Part shown: piece by piece, positions 16,554-25,752 of the stretch
How the letters are laid out: every line of letters begins with the position of its first letter
How positions within the stretch are numbered: the stretch's first letter is position 1
From: Salinimicrobium sp963709775
GTDB taxonomy: Bacteria; Bacteroidota; Bacteroidia; Flavobacteriales; Flavobacteriaceae
Reading direction: 5' to 3'
Assembly (NCBI GenBank): GCA_963709775.1
Contig: CAVPXS010000018.1
Coordinates: 62,001 to 126,000, forward strand
DNA: 64,000 nt
The notes under the pieces: generated by a model
Databases searched by the model: none
The model's input: only the letters and a program-made list of their open reading frames with translations
Told to the model about the DNA's origin: nothing
Position numbers and translations under genes: made by a program

Positions 16554-19500
16554 ATGCTTTCTAAAATAATAAGTTATTTCCTTTATAACCGGCTGGTGAC
16601 AAGTCTTTTGCTGATCTTTATGATTGGCTGGGGAGTGGTCACTTCCCCTTTCGACTGGGATTTTGATCTTCTGCCTCGTGATCCCGTGCCCGTAGATGCT
16701 ATTCCCGATCTGGGGGAGAATCAGCAGATCGTCTTTACCGAATGGCCGGGACGATCGCCACAGGATATTGAGGACCAGATCACCTATCCGCTTACCACTG
16801 CCTTACTCGGAATTCCCGGGGTGGAATCTATACGGAGTACGTCCATGTTCGGGTTTTCCAGCATCAACATCATTTTTAATGAAGATGTGGAATTCTACTG
16901 GTCCCGTACCAGGATCCTTGAAAAGATCAATTCTCTTTCTCCCGGACTTTTGCCTGAAGATGCACAACCTACTTTGGGTCCCGATGCTACTGCTCTGGGG
17001 CAGGTATTCTGGTACACGCTCGAAGGAAGGGACACCGCAGGTAATGTCACCGGCGGCTGGGACCTGCACGAGATAAGATCTGTACAGGATTACTATGTGA
17101 AGCTCGGTCTAAGCGGCGTGGAAGGTGTTTCTGAAGTTGCTTCTGTTGGTGGATTTGTGCGTGAATATCAGGTCGATGTAGATCCCGATGCTTTAAAGGC
17201 ATTTAATGTGGGCATCGACGATGTGATGATGGCGGTAAAGAACTCCAACCGCGACATTGGTGCCAAGACTATTGAGGTCAACAAGGTGGAATACCTGGTT
17301 CGTGGACTGGGTTACATTGAATCTCTTGAAGATATTGAAAACACTGTGGTCGCGGTCAATGAGAACAAGCCGATCCTGATTTCTGATATTGGTGTTGTCA
17401 CCCTTGGTCCTGCCGAAAGACGCGGAATTCTGGACAAGGCCGGTGCTGAGGTTGCCGGGGGAGTGGTAGTTGCCCGTTACGGATCAAATCCGCTGGCGGT
17501 GATCAACAATGTCAAAGAGAAAATAGAGGAGATCGCCCCGGGAATGCCTACAAAGGTTTTGCAGGATGGAACGGTGAGTAAATTGACCGTAGTTCCTTTC
17601 TATGATCGCACCCAGTTGATCCAGGAGACCCTGGGAACTCTTGAAAGTGCCCTTTCTGACGAGATCCTTATTAGTATTATCGTCGTCATCATCCTGGTGC
17701 TCAATTTACGCGCGTCAATTCTTATTTCCAGTCTGTTGCCCATTGCGGTGCTCATGACCTTCATCGCCATGCGCTACTTTGGAATAGATGCCAATGTGGT
17801 GGCGCTTTCGGGAATTGCTATTGCGATTGGGGTGATGGTAGATGTGGGGATCGTCTTTGTGGAAAACACGCTGCGCCATCTGGAACTTCCTGAAAATAAG
17901 GATGCCCGGGGCTCAAAACTTCTTGAGGTCATTAGAACCGCAACTATAGAGGTGGGGCCTGCGGTAACAACCGCCCTTGCCACAACAGTGGTAAGTTTCC
18001 TTCCGGTATTCTTTATGGAAAATGCCGAAGGAAAACTTTTCATTCCATTAGCCTTTACCAAAACTTTTGCTTTGGTAGCAGCTTTTCTACTGGGTATCAT
18101 CGTTCTACCAATGCTGTCCTATTATTTCTTCTCCTTCAGATTGCAAAAAGGAGAGGGTCAACCGCATCTGGAATTACAGCCTTATTGGCGGCGGAATTCT
18201 TCTTGCACTCCTCTTCAAAATGTGGTTGCCTTTAGCTTTATCGGTGATCGGAATTCTAAGATTGCTGGAGCCGAGAAGCCGTGGTTTTCTTGGAAAATAT
18301 ACCCGGGAGATCTCTCTTTTTATAATTCTTGCAGTAACTATTTTCTTCCTCACTACCCACTGGATGCCGCTGGGAGTAAGGAATTCGATCATTGAAAATT
18401 ACCTTTTTGTTATTGTGCTTTTAGTGATCACCCTCGCAGCACTGCTGGCTGTGGTAAGGTTTTATGAACCTATCCTTAACTGGTGCCTGGAGAACAAAAG
18501 ATCATTTTTAATGCTTCCGGTGATCACTATTCTTATCGGATTGTTGATCTGGCAGGGATTTCCAAAGATCTTCGGATTCATTGGTGACGGCGCAGAAGAA
18601 GATAGGCTGGGAGATTAGAGAAACTTCAGCCTGGGAAGGTGCTTCGGAAGCATTTCCCGGGGTAGGTAAGGAATTTATGCCAACGCTGAATGAAGGTAGC
18701 TTCCTTCTAATGCCGACTGCAATGCCGCACCTGGGAATAGAGGGCAGTAAAGAAGTGCTTCAAAAGCTGGATATGGCGGTCACCAATATTCCGGAAGTTG
18801 AGGTTTCTGTAGGGAAACTGGGAAGGGCTGAGACTGCGATCGATCCGGCTCCTATTTCCATGTACGAGAATGTGATCAATTATAAACCCGAATACATGCT
18901 GAACGAGGAAGGTGAAATGCAGCGATTCAGAGTAGATGATGACGGAAATTTTATTCTGAAGTCAGGGGAAGCCTTTCCTCATGAAGAAGTGGTCCTTCAG
19001 GAATATCACAGCTAAAGATCTGATTCCCGATGAGGATGGGGAATACTTCAGAAATTGGAGAGAGCATATCAACAGCCCCGATGATATCTGGGATGAGATT
19101 GTAAAGGTGACCCGGTTGCCTGGAGTAACTTCGGCTCCAAAACTGCAGCCCATTGAAACCCGGCTTGTCATGCTTCAAACCGGAATGCGTGCTCCAATGG
19201 GGATCAAAGTTTACGGACCCGACCTGGAGACCATTCAGAATTTTGGGTTTAAACTGGAGGAGATCCTTAAACAGGTACCTTCGGTAAAAGAAGAAGCGGT
19301 TTTTGCAGATCGGATTGTGGGAAAGCCTTATCTGGAACTCGACATCAACAGGCAGAATATTGCCCGTTACGGCCTCAGTATCGAAAAAGTACAGCAAACT
19401 ATTGAAACTGCAATCGGCGGGATGGAGATCACAACCACTGTCGAAGGCCGGGAGCGATATCCGGTGAGGGTAAGATATCCACGGGAGCTTCGAAATTCAC

Positions 19501-20386
19501 CGGAGGAGATCGAACAGATCCTGGTGCCGACACCCACGGGAGCTCAAATTCCGTTGGGACAGCTGGTAGAGGTGCGGTACGTGAAAGGGCCGCAAATGAT
19601 CAAGAGTGAGGATACCTTTTTGGTGGGTTATGTGCTTTTCGATAAAAAAGAAGATTTTGCCGAAGTAAACGTGGTGAATGACGCACAGGATCTAATAGCT
19701 GAAAGAATTGCTACAGGAGAACTGGTAGTTCCTCCCGGGGTGAGCTTTGAATTTTCCGGGAATTATGAGAATCAGGTGAGGGCAGTGAAAAGACTTGCTA
19801 TTGTAATTCCTATTTCGCTGGTCATCATCTTCCTGCTTCTTTACTTCCAGTTTAAAACTGTAATCGCCTCTACCATCCACTTTTCGGGAGTATTTGTGGC
19901 TTTTGCCGGCGGATTCATCATGATCTGGCTTTACGGGCAGCCGTGGTTTATGGACTTCAGTATATCGGGTTGAACATGCGCGACCTGTTCCAGATGGGCA
20001 CGATCAACCTGAGTGTGGCCGTATGGGTCGGATTTATTGCCCTTTTTGGGATCGCGACAGATGACGGGGTGCTTATGGGAACATACATCCATCAGGTATT
20101 TGAAAAGCGTGACCCGCAAACAGTGCCCGAAGTAAGGGCAGCCGTTCTTGAAGCAGGTAAAAAAAGGGTAAGGCCGGCAATGATGACCACAGCAGTGACA
20201 ATCATTGCCCTGTTCCCGGTACTTACCTCTACCGGAAAAGGAGCAGATATTATGGTGCCTATGGCAATTCCGATCGTAGGAGGAATGGTCATACAGATCA
20301 TGACCATCTTTGTGGTGCCGGTACTACAAGCTATATGGCGTGAGACAGTAGTGACAAGAAATCAAAACAAAATTACAACAGGATGA
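16554..20386 (+). pseudogene. cusA: CusA/CzcA-type heavy-metal RND efflux pump, four frameshifts as read
   Basis: This is the inner-membrane proton-driven pump of a tripartite Cu/Ag (or divalent metal) exporter. N-terminal features include PVPVDAIPDLGENQ and IVVIILVLNLRAS, and the TM4 acidic segment GVMVDVGIVFVENTLRH. C-terminal signatures are KEFMPTLNEGSFLLMPT and LFGIATDDGVLMGTYIHQVF. The frame breaks four times. A two-base loss at about 18168 is repaired by restoring HLWNYSLIGGG. One extra base each lies at about 18598 and 19000. One missing T lies at about 19964 (FSIFGLNMRD). Corrected length is 3834 bases, exactly 1277 residues. It carries an additional hydrophobic segment near 18200-18410 compared with E. 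coli CusA. Its TGA overlaps the next ATG by four bases. Confidence 0.9.
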
Positions 20387-21638
20387 AAGACGCTTTAAAA
20401 ATACCATTTTTGACAGGTCTGTTTTTTCTTTTCTTCGGAAGCATAGAGGCTCAGACGCTGGAGGATTACCTGTTGATCGCTGCAGAAAATAATCCGCAGG
20501 TAAAGGCTGCATATTCCGAATTTGAGGCGGCCCTGCAGGAAGCGCCGCAGGTGAAGAGCCTGCCCGATCCCACCCTCACCGTTTCGGCATTTGGCCAGAT
20601 GGTGGAAACCCGACTTGGTCCGCAGGAAGCCCGTTTTTCTGTTATGCAGATGTTCCCCTGGTTTGGAACCCTGGATGCACGGGAGAACGTGGCAAATCTC
20701 ATGGCCGAAGCTAAATTTCAGGCTTTCCTGGAAACCCGCAATGAGGTCCTGTTGCAGGTGAGCAGTAAATACTATGAACTTTACGAGCTCGAGCAACAGC
20801 TGCAGTATCAACAGGAGAATCTGGACATACTTCAGAACTATAAGGACCTTGCGCTTTCCCGCGTGAGTGCCGGAAGCGGAGCATTGTCTGATGTTTTACA
20901 GGCAGACATCATGCGGAATGAATCTATTACAGGTTTGGACGTGATCCGGCTCAGAGAGGATGTGCTGCTCGCGCAGTTCAATGCCTTACTGGACCGTGAA
21001 AAATCTGAAGCAGTAGTAGTGCCGGATGAGGTGGAAATACTTCCTGAAAATGCCATTTTTGACACCTTAGTGGAAAATAATCCTCAGCTGGAAGAGCTGG
21101 AGAATATGGCAGCATCGGCACGGGCACGCGAAGAACTGGCGAAGAAAGGAAGGAATGCCGAATGTTGGGCTGGGACTGGATTATGTGATCGTTGGGGAAA
21201 GAATGGATATGGCAGTTGAAGACAACGGCCGCGATGCGATCATGCCTATGCTTTCGGTAAGTCTGCCCATCTTCCGCGGAAAATATAAAGCTGCCCGCAA
21301 ACAGGCTGCTTTTTTGGCGGAAAGCTATGAGCAGCGAAAAGAAGGTTTAAAAAATCAACTTTCAGCAGAACTGGAGGCGGCCCTTTTTGAAGTCCGGGAG
21401 GCGCAGGCCATGCTGCAACTTTACAAGCGACAGGTGGAAAGTTCAGAACAGGTTCTTAATCTTATTGCTTTCCTCTTATCGAAATGCAAACACAAATTTT
21501 GAGGAGGTATTGCGGGTTAGACAGGAACTTTTAAAATATCAGCTGGCGGTGGCAGGGGCAGAGGCCAATTATCTCACCGCATTGGCAAGAATCGATTATT
21601 TATCGGGTAAAACTTTAGATTATGACAGGCAGAAATAA
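20383..21638 (+). pseudogene. TolC/CusC-type outer-membrane efflux protein, two frameshifts as read
   Basis: This is the outer-membrane channel of the metal exporter. A signal peptide (ending near SIEAQT) precedes two helical repeats of the outer membrane efflux type. Phrases include ENNPQVKAAYSEFEAA and its counterpart ENNPQLEELENMA. Single extra bases at about 21148 (restoring KKEGMPNVGLGLDY) and at about 21463 (restoring VLNLLLSSYRNANTNFEE) break the frame. With both removed it is 1254 bases, 417 residues, normal for the Bacteroidota CusC-like class. It overlaps cusA by four bases and the adaptor gene by 17. Confidence 0.88.
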
Positions 21639-23382
21639 AAATATACTCATCATAGCCGGTACACTGGTGGCAGGGATCCTGCTTGGCTGGCTCTTTTTTG
21701 GCGGCAGCGATGATGCCGAAATTCATGACCACAGCGCAGAAGTCGCGCAGGAAACTGTTTGGACCTGTTCCATGCACCCACAGATTCGGGCAACCGAGCC
21801 GGGGAAATGTCCAATCTGTGGAATGGACCTTATTCCGCTGGAAAGCTCAGACGCCATGGAAAATCCCGATGCAGTGCAAATGACAGAATACGCTATGAAA
21901 CTGGCTAATATCCAGACGCAGGAAGTAGGTAGCACATCTGCAGAAAGGGAGATAGAGCTTAACGGAAAAGTGGTGGTTGACGAAAGGATCTCCTATACCC
22001 AGAGCACCCACGTGCCGGGAAGGATCGAAAGGCTGATGGTCAATTTTACGGGAGAGGAAGTCCGCAGGGGACAGGCGCTGGCAGTAGTTTATTCTCCAGA
22101 ATTGGTAACGGCACAGGAGGAACTTTTACAGGCATATGCTATTCGGGAGTCTCAACCTGAACTTTTTGAAGCCGCAAAACAAAAACTGAGAAACTGGCGC
22201 ATTGGCGAAAACCAGATCAACCGGATCCTTGAAAGCGGAAAGGCCACAGATCGTTTTACCATCACCGCCGATGTGAACGGGGTGGTGACTGAAAAATTAG
22301 TGGAGGTAGGAGATTATGTGGAAAGAGGAATGCCGCTATACCAGATCGCTGACCTTTCAAAAATGTGGGTTCTTTTTGACCTTTATGAGAGGACTTTAGG
22401 TATGGTCGATGTGGGAGACACAGTAGAATTTACTGTAGCTTCTATCCCGGGAGAAACTTTTACCGGAACTATTAATTTCATAGATCCCATAATTGACCGT
22501 CAAACCAGAGTGGCTACTGCGAGGGTAGAAGTTTCAAATAGCGATCAAAGGCTGAAGCCGGAGATGTTTGTCTCGGGTGTAGTGACGGGAGGTGGTGACG
22601 ACAAAGCAGTTTCAGGATTGACTATTCCGAGATCGGCAGTGCTGTGGACCGGGAAGCGCAGCATCGTCTATGTGAACGAAGGCACTGCAAATAATCCTCT
22701 TTTTGTGATGAGAGAGGTGGTGCTGGGGCAACTTCTGGGATCGTCGTACATGGTTCAGGAAGGACTGGCTGCGGGAGAAGAGATCGTGGTAAACGGAACT
22801 TTCACCGTGGATGCTGCGGCCCAACTTGCAGGAAAACCCAGTATGATGAATCCGGCAACCGCAACTTCAGCCGCAGCACAGGTAGATGTAAGGCAGTATC
22901 TGCAGGATAGCGGGTATGATTACAGGGCTCAGGCTTCAGCAGAATTTCAGCAGCAACTGGATTTGCTCGTGAGAGATTATCTTCAGCTAAAAGATGCCCT
23001 TGTAGAGGGACAGGCAGAGGAAAGTCTTAAGTTTACAAAACAATTTGCCCAAACCCTTCAGCAAATAAAAGCAACAGGAATGGCGGGGGAAGCAGAGTCT
23101 TTTTGGCAGGAGAAGAAGAAGTTCCTTTTGCAGCATTCCGAAGAAGGACTCAACACGACTGATCTGAAAAAGCAAAGGGAGAATTTTGTTTATCTTTCTG
23201 AAGCGCTCATCAAAACTGTAGCCGCCTTTGGAACAGGAGATAAAACTATTTATGTGGACTATTGTCCTATGGCAAATTCAGATAAAGGTGCGTACTGGCT
23301 GAGCGACGTGGCCGAAATAAGAAATCCTTACTACGGGGATGCAATGCTTACTTGTGGTGAAATTGTAGAACAAATTCAATAA
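21622..23382 (+). CDS. cusB: CusB-type periplasmic adaptor with N-terminal metal-binding and C-terminal DUF3347 domains
   Basis: The adaptor joins the RND pump and outer-membrane channel and delivers metal. The 586-residue protein has a membrane anchor (about residues 7-27). A heavy-metal-binding module (TCSMHPQIRATEPGKCPICGMDLIPLE, split as CSMHP and CPICGM) lies at about 48-73. The lipoyl/beta-barrel adaptor body (VPGRIERLMVNFTGEEVRRG and ADLSKMWVLFDLYERTLG) follows. The C-terminal DUF3347 domain has YCPMA, GAYWLS, NPYYGD and ML-T-CG. The frame is intact for all 1761 bases, unlike its neighbours. CusF-like metal handling appears to be built into the protein. Confidence 0.93.
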   Translation: MTGRNKNILIIAGTLVAGILLGWLFFGGSDDAEIHDHSAEVAQETVWTCSMHPQIRATEPGKCPICGMDLIPLESSDAMENPDAVQMTEYAMKLANIQTQEVGSTSAEREIELNGKVVVDERISYTQSTHVPGRIERLMVNFTGEEVRRGQALAVVYSPELVTAQEELLQAYAIRESQPELFEAAKQKLRNWRIGENQINRILESGKATDRFTITADVNGVVTEKLVEVGDYVERGMPLYQIADLSKMWVLFDLYERTLGMVDVGDTVEFTVASIPGETFTGTINFIDPIIDRQTRVATARVEVSNSDQRLKPEMFVSGVVTGGGDDKAVSGLTIPRSAVLWTGKRSIVYVNEGTANNPLFVMREVVLGQLLGSSYMVQEGLAAGEEIVVNGTFTVDAAAQLAGKPSMMNPATATSAAAQVDVRQYLQDSGYDYRAQASAEFQQQLDLLVRDYLQLKDALVEGQAEESLKFTKQFAQTLQQIKATGMAGEAESFWQEKKKFLLQHSEEGLNTTDLKKQRENFVYLSEALIKTVAAFGTGDKTIYVDYCPMANSDKGAYWLSDVAEIRNPYYGDAMLTCGEIVEQIQ

Positions 23383-23406
23383 TCAATAATTATAAACAAC
23401 AGAAAA

Positions 23407-24003
23407 ATGAAAAGAACAAAAATGACAATGCTATGGCCCTGGCAGGAGCATTTTATACTTGCTTCATGCGGAGAGACTAAAAAAGAAAATGAAACTGAAG
23501 ACGCTGCCATGCCAATGCAAAACGAGATGCATATGGAAGAAACCGACGATCACGAGATGGAGGCTATGAGAGGGAATTTAGATGATGGTGTACAGGGTGA
23601 TATAGCTTTTAACAACCAGAACATGGAGACTGTCTACAGTCACTATATGCACATCAAGACTGCTTTGGTGAATACTAATGCTGAAGAAACCAAGAGCGAA
23701 GCCGAAATGATGACCGCGGCACTTCAAAATGTCGAGGGTAGTGAGGAAGCTTTAAATGCGGCTCAAACTATTGCTCAGACAGATGATATCAATGTGCAGA
23801 GAACTACTTTTCAGGATCTTTCTGCTGCCATGGAAACTATGCTTGCAGGAGAATTATCTACAGGAGAAGTGTACAAGCAGTATTGTCCTATGGCTTTTGA
23901 TGGAAAAGGAGCTTACTGGTTGTCTTCTTCAGAAGAGATCCGTAACCCGTACTACGGTGACAAGATGCTGAAGTGTGGAAGCGTTCGCGATACTATTAAA
24001 TAG
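23407..24003 (+). CDS. DUF3347 lipoprotein; signal peptide masked by two compensating indels
   Basis: The C-terminal half is a DUF3347 domain closely resembling the end of the adjacent adaptor (YCPMAFDGKGAYWLSS, NPYYGDKMLKCG). This is a candidate periplasmic copper-binding protein. The N-terminus as read (MTMLWPWQEHFILASC) lacks a proper hydrophobic core. Adding one base at about 23432 and removing one T from the run at 23451-23454 gives MTMLxMALAGAFILASC, a textbook lipoprotein signal with lipobox ILASC. The middle is Met/His/Glu-rich (MPMQNEMHMEETDDHEMEAM), fitting copper coordination. It lies 24 bases after the adaptor gene. Confidence 0.85.
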   Translation: MKRTKMTMLWPWQEHFILASCGETKKENETEDAAMPMQNEMHMEETDDHEMEAMRGNLDDGVQGDIAFNNQNMETVYSHYMHIKTALVNTNAEETKSEAEMMTAALQNVEGSEEALNAAQTIAQTDDINVQRTTFQDLSAAMETMLAGELSTGEVYKQYCPMAFDGKGAYWLSSSEEIRNPYYGDKMLKCGSVRDTIK

Positions 24004-24009
24004 TAGCAG

Positions 24010-24570
24010 GTGAAGCTTTTTATCAAAAATATGGTTTGTAACCGCTGTAATATGATGGTGAAGTCTGAACTGGAACAGTTCGGGCTTCATCCTGTTACAG
24101 TTCAACTGGGTATGGCCGAGATAGAAAGGGAATTAACTCCCGGAGAGAAAAAGCTTCTTAATGAGCGATTTAATAAATTGGGGTTCGAACTTATTGACGA
24201 TAAAAAGACCCGGCTCATTGAGAGCATAAAAACTACAGTTGTGGAGTTGATCCATAATTCTGATGATCTCCCAAAAATGACATTTTCGGAATATCTTTCT
24301 GAAAAGTTCCACCAGGATTATTCGGCCCTCAGCAAACTATTTTCTGAAGTTCAGGGGGTGACCATTGAACAATACGTGATCACTCAAAAGATCGAAAAAG
24401 TCAAAGAACTTTTGGTCTATGATGAGCTTTCTCTAAGCCAGATCGCCCATCAACTTCATTATTCCAGCGTTTCCCATTTGAGCAAACAATTTAAAAAAGT
24501 CACCGGATTGACTCCCACCCATTTTAAGCAGGTAAAGGAAAATAAGCGTACACCGCTCGACGAACTATAA
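24010..24570 (+). CDS. AraC-family regulator with N-terminal HMA-like metal-sensing domain
   Basis: The 186-residue protein begins with a heavy-metal-associated-like fold (FIKNMVCNRCNMMVKSEL, with the Cys-x-x-Cys at residues 10 and 13). It ends with an AraC-type double helix-turn-helix (VKELLVYDELSLSQIAHQLH, then SSVSHLSKQFKKVTGLTPTH). This combination suggests direct sensing of Cu(I)/Ag(I) and transcriptional control of the surrounding genes. The start is GTG at 24010, six bases after the DUF3347 stop. Codons at 24272-24286 contain a copy of the CAAAAATG-N-CATTTT repeat. Confidence 0.88.
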   Translation: MKLFIKNMVCNRCNMMVKSELEQFGLHPVTVQLGMAEIERELTPGEKKLLNERFNKLGFELIDDKKTRLIESIKTTVVELIHNSDDLPKMTFSEYLSEKFHQDYSALSKLFSEVQGVTIEQYVITQKIEKVKELLVYDELSLSQIAHQLHYSSVSHLSKQFKKVTGLTPTHFKQVKENKRTPLDEL

Positions 24571-24605
24571 GCAAACGAATTAACCAACAACAAAACCAAA
24601 ATAAG

Positions 24606-25100
24606 ATGAAATCAGAAGATAAAAAGCAGGACAAAATGAGCAAGAGTAATTACCGTAACTTCTTTTTAATGCTGGGCTTGTCCTTTGTAGCTATGTATAT
24701 CACTATGTACATGAACACCTATGAATGGGACCATATTTATTTTAGTTTGACCCGCTTTTATATGGCTTGTCTTGGAATTTCGGCCATGGCGGTTATTATG
24801 CTTTCCCTCATGTTGAAAATGTATAAGAATAAGAAGAAAAATATAGCAATATATGTCGGCAGCTTAATTTTATTCGTGTCAGCATTAGGTTTGGTGAGAG
24901 CTCAGCAGCCTATTATTGGCGATGTTTTGTGGATGAAGGCCATGATCCCTCACCATTCAATTGCAATATTGACCAGTAAGCGGGCAGATATAAGTGACCC
25001 TGAAGCTAAAAAATTAGCTGAAGAAATTATCAAGGCTCAGGTCAAGGAAATTGCTGAAATGAAGAAGATAATCAAACGCCTGGAGAATAAGGAGGAATAG
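24606..25100 (+). CDS. DUF305-domain membrane protein
   Basis: The 164-residue protein has three hydrophobic segments (about residues 18-37, 48-70 and 78-98). A short DUF305-like part follows with the motif WMKAMIPHHSIAI and a charged helical C-terminus. DUF305 proteins often accompany copper-resistance genes and the His pair may bind metal, but their function is not settled. It lies 35 bases after the regulator and 82 before the copper ATPase. Confidence 0.85.
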   Translation: MKSEDKKQDKMSKSNYRNFFLMLGLSFVAMYITMYMNTYEWDHIYFSLTRFYMACLGISAMAVIMLSLMLKMYKNKKKNIAIYVGSLILFVSALGLVRAQQPIIGDVLWMKAMIPHHSIAILTSKRADISDPEAKKLAEEIIKAQVKEIAEMKKIIKRLENKEE

Positions 25101-25412
25101 GAGAATCTTACCATAATTTTCCCGAATTGTATAACAGATTCGGCTTCTTTCCTCCGAACTTTGGAGTCTAAAGTGAAAGAAAATGGTACATACATATAAA
25201 ATAACCGGCATGACCTGCAATGGCTGTCGGGCACATGTGGAGAAGACGCTTCAGGAAGTTGACGGGGTGAAAAATGCCACTGTTGATCTGGAAAAAGCTG
25301 AAGCCGTTATCGAAATGGACCAGCATATTCCCTGGGACATCTTGGAAACAGCCCTTCAAAAAGGCGGTGGAAATTATCACATCTCGCTCCCGGTACTGCT
25401 GAAGCAAACTCA

Positions 25413-25427
25413 AACTTTGCCAAAGTT
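25413..25427. repeat. Palindrome AACTTTG-C-CAAAGTT inside the copper ATPase gene
   Basis: Seven-base arms flank one base. It lies in the linker between HMA domains 1 and 2. A second copy (25479-25493) lies 51 bases on. Confidence 0.8.
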
Positions 25428-25478
25428 CCACAAAAAAATAGTTCGATTTCTGATGATAATACTGCCGCTGATGATGAA

Positions 25479-25493
25479 AACTTTGGCAAAGTT
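25479..25493. repeat. Palindrome AACTTTG-G-CAAAGTT inside the copper ATPase gene
   Basis: This is the second copy in the same HMA1-HMA2 linker, identical in its arms to the copy at 25413-25427. Confidence 0.8.
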
Positions 25494-25735
25494 GAGACAG
25501 GCATGACCCACACCTACAAGATCATCGGCATGACCTGCAACGGCTGTCGTTCTCATGTTGAGAAGACGCTTCAGGAAGTTGAGGTGTAAAAAATGCCACT
25601 GTCGATCTTGAAAAAGCTGAAGCGGTGATCGAAATGGAAAAGCATATTCCGGTTGAGGTTTTTGAAAGGCACTTCAGAAGGAAGACGGAAAATATCATAT
25701 TTCTGTTCCAGGATTCTTCAGAAACAAAGACATTC

Positions 25736-25752
25736 CAAAAATGACATTTTTG
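25736..25752. repeat. Palindrome CAAAAATG-A-CATTTTTG inside the copper ATPase gene
   Basis: Perfect eight-base arms flank one base, in the linker between HMA domains 2 and 3. A partial copy (AAAAATGACATTT) follows at 25784-25796. Confidence 0.85.

Noticed and set aside
16554..20386. Programmed ribosomal frameshifting as the reason for broken frames in cusA
   Set aside because: Shifts occur in both directions at four sites without slippery heptamers or downstream pseudoknots, and this family is not known to use recoding.
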